Part shown: piece by piece, positions 6,895-12,643 of the stretch | Numbering within the stretch: the first letter of the stretch is position 1 | Layout: the number at the start of each line of letters is the position of its first letter | Source: Dentipellis sp. KUC8613 | Taxonomy: Eukaryota > Basidiomycota > Agaricomycetes > Russulales > Hericiaceae | NCBI GenBank assembly: GCA_002286715.1 | Contig: NSJX01000157.1 | Span: 918-13,560 of the forward strand | DNA length: 12,643 nucleotides | Direction of reading: 5' to 3' | Position numbers and translations under genes: made by a program | The notes under the pieces: generated by a model | What the model was told of the DNA's origin: nothing | What the model saw: only the letters and a program-made list of their open reading frames with translations | Database searches by the model: none

Positions 6895-8560
6895 ACAGCG
6901 CGATGGGGCGGGAGGCGGCGGCGCGGGGGGTCCAGACGGTGCTGTGCGGTGCAAGAGTGCAGCGAGGCGACATGGCACGGCGCGAAATGGCGGCGTCGGC
7001 ATGTGAAGCGAGGGCATGACGGCGGGCGAGGGTGGGTGTCGGCGGCGCCAGGGCAGAGCGAGGGTGGGCAACGGCGGGCGACGGCGGGCGAAGGCACTGC
7101 TGGCAGTGCAAGGGCGCGCGAATGGCGCGAGACGGCGCAGTTGATGTGCATCACGGCACGCAGACGGCGGAACGGCGCGCTCGACGGCGGGACGGGGCAC
7201 GGACGGCGCGGCGGGGCATGCAGATGGCGGCGCAGGGCGCGGGAAGGCCCCATTGGGCGCGAAGAGGGCGCGGCAGGGCGCAGTCCGCACGGCGTGGCGA
7301 GAGAGAGCGTGGCGTGGCGCGACACGACACGATGACGGCGGGGCGGAGCGCGTGGAGTTAGCAGCGCGGTGCGATGGGGTGCGACAGCGTGGGCGTCTGA
7401 GGATGGGAGCGCCACGGGGCGCGATAGGTGCATGATGGGGTGCGGAACGGCGGCGTGAGGGCGGGTAGCAGCAATGCAAGGCCAGGAGAAGGCGTGCAGG
7501 GGTGGGAGATCGGGCGGGCGGGCGCTAGATGGGGTGAACGGGTGCTATACGAGGCGAGCAGACGCGGGAGACGGCACGGGCGGACGTGACACGGCATGGG
7601 CGGGCGGGACACGGCGCGAGCGGGGGCAGGAAACGGCGTGCGGGGGCAGGAGATGGCGTGCGGGGGCGGGAGATGGCGCGGGAGGGCGGGAGATGGCGCG
7701 GGAGGGCGGGATACGGTGGGCGACGGGCTCGAAGGTGGGAGGGTGTGCTTGAAGACGCGCGGGTGCGCAAGAAGGCACGGGCGGGGGGGAGATGGGGTGC
7801 GCAGGAGACGGCGCGAGCAGGCGTGATGCGGCGACGCCGGGCCACGAGACGGCGCCGTTGGGGCGCGAGAGGACTGTGTGGGCGCTCGTGGCGGCAGCAC
7901 AAGCGTGTGCGAGCGCGGAACAGGGCTAGGAGCCCACCAGGCGCAAAGGTGACACCACGAGGCGCCAGACGGCACGACGGGGGGCAAGAACAGCGATCGT
8001 GAGGCGCCAAGCTAGGGCTGGCAGCGACACACGAGCCCTCGCAGGGGCGCGAGACGGCAGCATGCGCGTTTGTGGCAGCAGCGCGAGGGCGGGGCAGGGC
8101 TACCAGCCACGAATCCACACCGCTGGGGCGCGGGAGGGTGCGCAAAGCCTGCACAAAACAGGTGGGACAATGGTGGGAGGGGTGCCACGCGTGAGAGGGG
8201 CGAGAGGGGCGCGACGCAAAGAGGGCGATCGGCACGAGATGGCGCAAGACAACGTGGCGCGAAGGCGGCGGAGCGGGGCCGGAGACGGCCCCAATGGGAG
8301 CGAATATGGCGCAACGGGGGTTGAGAGGCACGGGGCGGGGCGACAGGGTGCGAGACAGTGCATCGCACTGCACAGACGTTGAAACGGCGGCTGTGGGGCT
8401 TGAGATGGCACCAGGGGAGCACAAGAGGGGGCACAGGCGCGAGACGGCGCCATTGGAGTCGAGACGGCGGTGGTGGGGGTCGACACAGCGGAGATGGCAC
8501 CGCGAGAGTGTCGTGCGAGCGCAGTGGCAGTGCGAGACGACGAGGAGAAGAAAAGACAAA
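6895..8560 (-). repeat. GC-rich minisatellite array E (C-rich strand on bottom)
   Basis: About 1.7 kb of GGCGCGAGACGGCG-type units, the reverse complement of the array D consensus. The clearest sub-array is 7561-7720: eight successive 20-bp units, later ones typified by CGGGGGCGGGAGATGGCGCG. Elsewhere the units are degenerate. The period is not a multiple of three, so no protein repeat is encoded; the 344- and 209-codon bottom-strand frames are by-products. Confidence 0.9.
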
Positions 8561-8777
8561 AAGACCTACCTATCGGCTGCCCGTCCGCCCCTTCCATCCA
8601 TCGTTGTATCTTCTGGTGTTTGAGCGAGCGAGTCCGTGTCCGTGTGCGCGTAAGGATACGTGCGTCAGTATTGAGGATCACGCGAAGGGGCCAGGGAACT
8701 CGTCTTACGGTGCCTGAGGGCGCAAGGTGGTGAGCGAGGCAGTCGCGGTGGCTATTACGGATTGCAGCTGACGAGAT
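8561..8777. other. Transitional unique sequence
   Basis: Mixed-composition sequence between array E and a hairpin. Read on the bottom strand, ATGGATGGAAGG and a donor-like GTAGGT (8569-8564) lie just before the C-rich strand of array E, much like the array-header modules. No complete gene can be supported. Confidence 0.4.
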
Positions 8778-8849
8778 TTGGGCAAAGTATGACGCACAGA
8801 GGGCCGCGCAACCATTAGCGCGGCCCTCTGTGCGTCATATTCTGCCCAA
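8778..8849. repeat. Long hairpin, 32-bp arms
   Basis: Left arm 8778-8809 and right arm 8818-8849 are reverse complements with two mismatches, separated by an 8-nt loop (AACCATTA form). The inner 21 bp, including GACGCACAGAGGGCCGCGC, pair perfectly. It lies 144 bp outside the 3.4-kb inverted-repeat element. I found no other copy in the window. It could be a tiny palindromic element or a structured RNA or DNA site. Confidence 0.9.
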
Positions 8850-8993
8850 CTTGGCATGAATAGGAAGAAGGCGCAGTCCTGCTGTCGCCACAGACGGACT
8901 GTGCTTCAGTCTCCGCTTTAACATCCGACGCGTCGCCACGTGGTGCTGTTTCGCATGACCCCTTCGCGTCGCCCTCGCCCTTTCGCCACCAGA
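8850..8993. other. Spacer between the hairpin and the inverted-repeat element
   Basis: No gene is seen. The last 50 bases are C-rich (CGCGTCGCCCTCGCCC), like the array H sequence to the right of the element, so the element may be inserted in array-type DNA. Confidence 0.5.
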
Positions 8994-9182
8994 CCCAGTA
9001 GACCCTTTATAATGTCTACTGGCTGTTGCCATGTGCAGCATTGCAAAGGTCCCGGCTGCAGCAAGGCCTCTGCAGCCATAGCCTTTACAATGCACACACA
9101 GTGGCGTGCATTGTAATGTGTACAGTGTGCTCACATGACCGCTTACCGGGTCAAAACATACAAAATAAAAAAACATACGGCG
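8994..9182 (+). repeat. Left terminal inverted repeat with folded structure
   Basis: Outer end CCCAGTAGACCC. Three foldbacks are visible. H1 is CCAGTAGAC (8995-9003) with GTCTACTGG (9014-9022). H2 is two-tier: outer stem 9038-9049 with 9082-9093 (one mismatch), a 4x4 internal loop, inner stem GGCTGCAG (9054-9061) with CTGCAGCC (9070-9077) and an 8-nt loop. H3 is an 11-bp stem, 9085-9095 with 9106-9116, that competes with the outer stem of H2. The motif CCTTTRYAATG occurs in alternating orientations, like subterminal transposase-binding repeats. The inner end is ACATACGGCG. Confidence 0.85.
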
Positions 9183-9184
9183 GC

Positions 9185-9904
9185 AGCAGGTACCGTCGCT
9201 GCCAGCGCCGCTGTCCGCCGCTCGCGCCCCGCCTGCCCCCGCCGCTCGCGTACTGCCCGCCCCCGCCGCTCGCGCACCGGCTGCCCCCGCCGCTCGTGTA
9301 CCGCCCGCCCCAGCCGCTCGCTTCTGCACCGCCACTCATCCTGCCTGCTGCCGATACCACCCACCACCGCCGCTCACTTCCACACCGCCGTTCACCCCAC
9401 CCGCCACCCGCACGTGGACACCCCGTCACTGTACACACTGCCACATGTGCTGCTGCTGCTTCCCTCACTTCGCCTGCCTGCATGCCACCTGCTACACGGC
9501 ATCACCCGCACGATCGCGGGGCTGCCCGTCTATTCCCGCAAGCGCCTGCGAGCGCCATACACACCTCGGCCATGCGACCTCCCCCCGTCGGCAAACGCAC
9601 TGCCACCAGTCCCACCGCCACCTGCACGCGTGCGGTGCTATGCACCCGCCCACATCTACCGGTGCTCGCACCCCCAGGCCCACCGCTGCCTCGCCATCCA
9701 CCCGCCACACGCGCCGTCAATCCACTTGTGCGGCAGCACACATGGCGCCAATCACAACGACGGGACCTCACACGGGTACGAGTGTTAGCATGCACACGCG
9801 CCACATGCGACGCGTTCATGCCCACCCACACCCGCCCATTCCCACCCGCTGTAGGGGGCCCGTCTCCACGACGACACCACAGTGACCAACGTGCCAGCGC
9901 ATGG
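9185..9904 (+). repeat. GC-rich left inner arm of the element (array F)
   Basis: At 9195-9310 a unit of about 30 bp built on CCGCCGCTCGCG and CTGCCCCCGCCGCTCGCG recurs about four times. Beyond that, CACCCGCCAC-type words grade into less regular C-rich sequence. Long frames (293 and 217 codons) are Pro/Arg/His-rich and start within the terminal repeat; none shows a domain. Confidence 0.75.
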
Positions 9905-9980
9905 TGACGCCGCTATAGCAACGCGTGCACCATGGCCCGTGAGCGCCCGCGCTACATACGCCCGGATTGCCGGACGGACG

Positions 9981-10064
9981 CTATGCGTGGGCGTTGAGAG
10001 ACTCGGGATGTGGCTTGGAGCCCTGTTGCTCGTCGTCGTTGACTGGCGCGTGACTTGACGCCAT
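9981..10064 (-). CDS. Tiny gene-start-like fragment, 27 codons
   Basis: On the bottom strand, ATG at 10064 has a favourable context (ATCAACATGGCG) after a long pyrimidine-rich stretch, which resembles a fungal 5' leader. The peptide MASSHAPVNDDEQQGSKP continues briefly and stops at TAG (9983-9981). It has a normal hydrophilic composition, unlike the repeat frames around it. It could be a first exon captured by the element. No donor site is convincing, so a free-standing gene is unlikely. Confidence 0.2.
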   Translation of the reverse strand: MASSHAPVNDDEQQGSKPHPESLNAHA

Positions 10065-10183
10065 GTTGATCTTGAGGCGGCGCACGCGGAGGATAGGACC
10101 ATGGGTGGGGGCGGGGGAACGACGTCGGCCGCGAGTCGAACAGTGGGAGAAGTGGGGGGAGAACAAAGGGATGGTGGTAGTAT

Positions 10184-10197
10184 AGAGAGAGAGAGAG
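10184..10197 (+). repeat. (AG)7 microsatellite
   Basis: Fourteen bases of perfect AG repeat. On the bottom strand it forms part of the pyrimidine-rich leader of the short frame at 10064-9981. Confidence 0.9.
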
Positions 10198-10242
10198 CGA
10201 GGGCGAGAAAGCAACCGATGAGCTGGCAAAGCCACAGCCTCA

Positions 10243-10260
10243 CACGTGCCAAAGCACGTG
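10243..10260. promoter_or_regulatory. Paired CACGTG (E-box) sites
   Basis: CACGTG occurs at 10243-10248 and 10255-10260, flanked by CCACAG (10232) and CTGTGG (10261) that make the block nearly palindromic. CACGTG is the core bound by fungal bHLH factors. Its place upstream of the bottom-strand ATG at 10064 would suit a promoter, but function is inferred. Confidence 0.3.
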
Positions 10261-10383
10261 CTGTGGCGTGGCCGAATGCACGAGTCGAGACCCAAACGGG
10301 CCGCACGGGCCATGCAGGCCCCGGGATCTACCGACGTGCAGGGGCTGTGCTGACCCCCTCCTCGTTAGAGAGGGCATTTCCAG

Positions 10384-10396
10384 CGCTACTGTAGCG
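10384..10396. repeat. Short palindrome at the GC to AT boundary
   Basis: CGCTAC-T-GTAGCG, a 6-bp stem at the point where the GC-rich inner sequence gives way to the AT-rich core of the element. Confidence 0.6.
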
Positions 10397-10399
10397 TCA

Positions 10400-10860
10400 G
10401 GACATACTGTAAGCGTAGATATCAACACAGGTTCGGTATAAAAGTATATGATAATTTAACTAGATTTAATGAACGTAAAACAAGCGCACAATAATCGAAA
10501 GTCGAAATTGCTCAGCACAAGAAAACAAGGTTTTTAGTATCTTGAATATATCTCGTTTTAGGAAGAAAGGCGGCCATATGCTGGATAGTGTATTTCGACT
10601 CGATAGCTGAAGTCTCATACTAATTCTGTAAGAAGGTGCTTCCGAGCGAGCTGAAGATAGCCTCGAAATTGTGCAGTTTTGGTGCCGCATCGGGACGCCG
10701 CGTCTGTACAAACTTACTACTTATGACATACTGTTTTCATCGTTGCGGTCGCTCAACACGTTCCTGATCTCTGTAATTTCGTACAGACACAGAATAATGC
10801 GTCAGTACCCCACATTTTTACTTTTATGATTTATACTAATTTATTTCATGTTCAATTCTC
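10400..10860. other. AT-rich core of the element, with a TATA-like site
   Basis: About 460 bp of AT-rich, apparently unique DNA. TATAAAAG lies at 10437-10444 on the top strand with no coding frame after it. An 81-codon bottom-strand frame (10711-10466) has no recognisable domain and is not called. The segment could be a promoter region between two diverging gene fragments (bottom strand from 10064, top strand from 10880). Confidence 0.4.
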
Positions 10861-10879
10861 TCCGCAATACTGGAGGCGC

Positions 10880-11532
10880 ATGGCTTCGGGGGATGCCGAC
10901 ACATCACGTGCCCAACTTCAACATGAGCCGCGCGTCGTCTGGCGCGCTCTCTCTCTCTCTCTCTCTCTCTCATATTTGCCACCGTGCCCCACGTCGTCTT
11001 TGGGCTCTGCAGCCCTGGTTGTTCACGCTGGTATGTTCTTTTTGCCTGTTATACCTGCTTTACATCAAATGCTAACCGCTTTTTGCCTCTTTCAGCCCCC
11101 CACTCACCTGTGACGTGGCGCCGCGCCCTCTCGCCCCTCTTTTCCTACCGCCCCGAGCGTATCAAGAGCAGCAGCAGCATGTCGCTGCGCACACGATCCC
11201 CCCTCCCGCACGCACGTCCCTTCCGACCGGCCCCTCCCGTCCGCGCGCCCGGACTTGTTCACTGCGCGCCAGCAGGTATCCACGCTCAACACGCCGCCGA
11301 GTCCGGCAAATTGGAGTTGCGCGTGCAAGCGGCAGGGGGTGGGACGTGGCGAGTGCATGCAAGGGGACAAGGTGAGTGGGACCAAACACGAGCAAGGGTG
11401 GACGAATGCGTGCGCCGCTCTCGTTTGTTCTTTTTGTTGGTTTTGTACGTGCGTGGCTCGGCGTCGGCCTCCTGCCACGGGGCGCTGACGTTACCACATT
11501 TGTGCGTGCGTGCGGCTAGCACAAGCGGGTGA
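10880..11532 (+). CDS. Hypothetical spliced frame inside the element
   Basis: The function is not recognised. From ATG at 10880 (GGCGCATGGCTTCGG) the frame runs to 11030, then an intron at 11031-11095 with ideal signals, then 11096-11532 (TGA). The 588 nt join in frame to give 195 codons plus stop. The product begins MASGDADTSRAQLQHEP, has a Leu-Ser run encoded by the CT microsatellite and is Pro/Arg/Ser-rich later, with a more ordinary patch near HAAESGKLELRVQ. There is no domain, signal peptide or membrane segment I trust. Another top-strand frame, from 11255, reads FTARQQVSTLNTPPSPANW and could be the true downstream exon frame, since a GTGAGT donor lies at 11372. The intron is better supported than the protein. 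Confidence 0.25.
10947..10971 (+). repeat. (CT)12 microsatellite
   Basis: Twenty-five bases of perfect CT repeat within the putative first exon of the element's internal frame. In fungi such tracts are common in 5' leaders, so this may be untranslated. Confidence 0.95.
11031..11095 (+). other. Strong intron candidate inside the element (65 nt)
   Basis: GTATGT donor, perfect GCTAAC branch site (11071-11076), T-rich tract and TTTCAG acceptor, with a 20-nt branch-to-acceptor distance. These are among the best splice signals in the window and show that at least part of a transcribed gene lies in the element. Confidence 0.6.
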
Positions 11533-11966
11533 AAGAACAGTGGGCGTGCATACGCTGGCGAGCGGCCGCGCTCCGCTGCTGGGCGGGTGCACGGGTGACC
11601 GTGGGCACGAGCCGGCGCGCAGGCGGGGGTGTAGAATTGCCAGCGAGCGCGTGGGACGTCGTCGGCCCATGTGCTTGCGTCGAGCATGCGGGCGGGTAGC
11701 AGCACAGACGAGCGGTGCAGTGCCCGTCGAGCACGCGGTTGGCGTGCGCAGGAGCGTGTGGAGGCGGGTAGCAGTGCGCGTAGCAGTGCGGCGGGCGGCG
11801 GGTCGCACCGGCAGTCGACGAGAGGCACCAGCTAACAGCAGGTGGGGAAGGTCGCGAGCGTGCCGGTAGCGGCAGGTGCGGGTGGTGATGTGGACAGTAG
11901 TTGCATGGGCGGCAGCGCGCGCAGCGGGGGGCGCAGTGGCGGCTGGCGTGGGCGGCGGTGCGCGCA

Positions 11967-12012
<46 letters not shown>

Positions 12013-12205
12013 CTGGCGCAGGTGAATGCGGTGGTGGGTGCCCGCGCAGCCAGCAGGACGAGCGGCGGTGGTGCGATGGACGTGGCAGTGCATGCAGCGA
12101 CGGGTGTGCATGTGCAGGCGGCGGGCGGGATGAGCGGTGGCGCAGAAGCGAGCGGTGGCGGGCGGGTGGTAATCGAGCGGCGGCGGCGGCGGCGGCAGCT
12201 GCTCT
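11480..12205 (-). repeat. GC-rich right inner arm of the element (array G)
   Basis: The counterpart of 9185-9904 with polarity reversed: GGCGGGTAGCAG, GAGCGGTGGCGGGCGGG and similar words. It includes a 43-base G run (11967-12009) and six CGG triplets (12178-12195). A 355-codon bottom-strand frame (12558-11491) crosses it and encodes runs of proline from the G run; I treat it as a by-product. Confidence 0.75.
11967..12009 (+). repeat. 43-base poly-G run
   Basis: An uninterrupted run of 43 G. It can form G-quadruplexes, but runs of this length are also typical of base-calling or assembly errors. The left inner arm has no matching C run. Confidence 0.95.
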
Positions 12206-12390
12206 CGCCGTATGTTTTTTATTTTATATGTTACGACCCTGTAAGCGGTCATGTGAGCACCTGTGCGCATCACAATGCGCCCCGCTGTGCACATTGCAAA
12301 GGCTACGGCAACAGAGGCGCGACTGTTGCCGGGGTTTTTGCAATGCTGCACATGGAAACAGTCGGGAAACATTGTAAAGGGTCTACTGGG
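12206..12390 (-). repeat. Right terminal inverted repeat with folded structure
   Basis: Reverse complement of 8994-9182 at about 80%. The two-tier hairpin H2 is kept: 12291-12302 with 12335-12346 outside, a 4x4 internal loop, then GGCAACAG (12307-12314) with CTGTTGCC (12323-12330) and an 8-nt loop. The inner stem differs from the left copy at two base pairs, both changed on both arms. The H3 counterpart (12270-12280 with 12289-12299) pairs fully only if G-T pairs are allowed on the bottom strand. H1 is lost. Confidence 0.85.
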
Positions 12391-12643
12391 ACACCTCCTT
12401 TCGCACTCTCGCACCCCTCGCCTCCCCCTCCCGTCGCGTCCTCTTTGTGCCAGTTCGCGCTGCCCTCGTGCCCCTTCGCACCGCCCGCGCGTCAGGTTGC
12501 ACAGCTGTTCCTCCCCCTCACCCCGTCTCGCCCCTCTGCGCCGTTGCGCCATCCTCACCCCTTCTCACCCCTCGCGCTCGCGCGCCGTCTCGCGTCGCCC
12601 TCGTGTCCCCTCGCGCCCCCTCGTGCCGTCTCGCAACACCGTC
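12391..12643 (+). repeat. GC-rich array H (C-rich strand on top)
   Basis: CTCGCACCCCTCGCC, CCCCGTCTCGCCCC and similar degenerate words continue to the window edge. The consensus resembles array D and the short C-rich flank at 8960-8993, as expected if the element lies within array-type DNA. No gene is seen. Confidence 0.75.

Larger units (their letters stand above)
8994..12390. mobile_element. 3.4-kb element with long terminal inverted repeats
   Basis: The ends CCCAGTAGACCCTTTA (8994) and its complement (to 12390) open inverted repeats of 189 and 185 bp, about 80% alike by hand. Inside them, both sides have GC-rich sequence that still shows patchy inverted similarity (for example CGCTCGCTTCTGC near 9317 and on the bottom strand near 12150). 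The centre (about 10400-10860) is AT-rich and single-copy in the window. No transposase domain is readable, so it looks non-autonomous. A flanking target-site duplication is not evident: neither the 3, 8 nor 9 bases on each side match. The superfamily cannot be named. A segmental inverted duplication is the main alternative. Confidence 0.75.

Noticed and set aside
6558..7019. 153-codon top-strand frame
   Set aside because: It starts in dispersed repeat S, runs through AT-rich sequence and ends in the G-rich array, with no conserved pattern.
7561..7720. CRISPR-like spacing of 20-bp units
   Set aside because: The units are contiguous and degenerate with no unique spacers, and the genome is eukaryotic. 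It is a minisatellite.
7525..8559. 344-codon bottom-strand frame in array E
   Set aside because: The translation is Ser/Pro/Arg/His-rich repeat, and similar-length frames exist in other phases at the same place.
8960..12420. Target-site duplication from the shared word CCTTTCGC in both flanks of the element
   Set aside because: The word lies several bases away from each terminus at unequal distances, and array sequence rich in such words makes a chance match likely.
11491..12558. 355-codon bottom-strand frame with proline runs
   Set aside because: It spans the terminal repeat, the 43-base G run and flanking array. The proline runs are readings of the G run and CGG repeats.

Overview
This window looks like a repeat-dominated, gene-poor stretch of a fungal nuclear genome, most likely a basidiomycete (Agaricomycetes). 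The reasons are introns of 51-55 nt with GTAAGT/GTATAT donors and CTRAY-type branch sites, one spliced protein that resembles a large uncharacterised agaricomycete family, and no bacterial-style operons, Shine-Dalgarno sites or dense long genes. Most long open frames here are Pro/Arg/Ala-rich or Gly/Arg-rich readings of GC-rich tandem repeats and are not genes.

Layout. Positions 1-745 are AT-rich, with a 22-bp direct repeat and a foldback region built from CTATGG motifs. Positions 794-2028 hold the one convincing protein gene: four exons and three small introns, probably cut at its 5' end by a dispersed repeat (about 690-743). Its last codons lie in a second dispersed repeat (2001-2090) that recurs at 6503-6612. 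From about 2540 to 8560 lie long arrays of degenerate GC-rich minisatellite, often with a 10/20-bp period. Their C-rich strand switches from top (2690-4795) to bottom (4796-5115), top (5116-6190) and bottom (6895-8560). Two of the arrays are headed by copies of one module (2540-2680 and 3846-3977) that carries a 10-bp-stem hairpin. An AT-rich island (6200-6890) separates the two largest oppositely oriented arrays.

Positions 8561-8993 contain a nearly perfect 32-bp-arm hairpin. Positions 8994-12390 form a 3.4-kb element bounded by terminal inverted repeats of about 185-189 bp, alike at roughly 80% by hand alignment. Both repeats contain the same two-tier hairpin, and its inner stem is kept by compensatory changes. 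No transposase is visible. The interior carries GC-rich flanks, an AT-rich core and two weak gene-like pieces, one with a textbook fungal intron, so it reads as a non-autonomous DNA transposon or a transposon that captured gene fragments. The window ends in another C-rich array.

I see no pathway linking the genes. The most interesting features are the structured inverted repeats, the strand-switching 20-bp arrays with their repeated header module, and the spliced family member sitting between dispersed repeats. All alignments and splice calls were made by eye.
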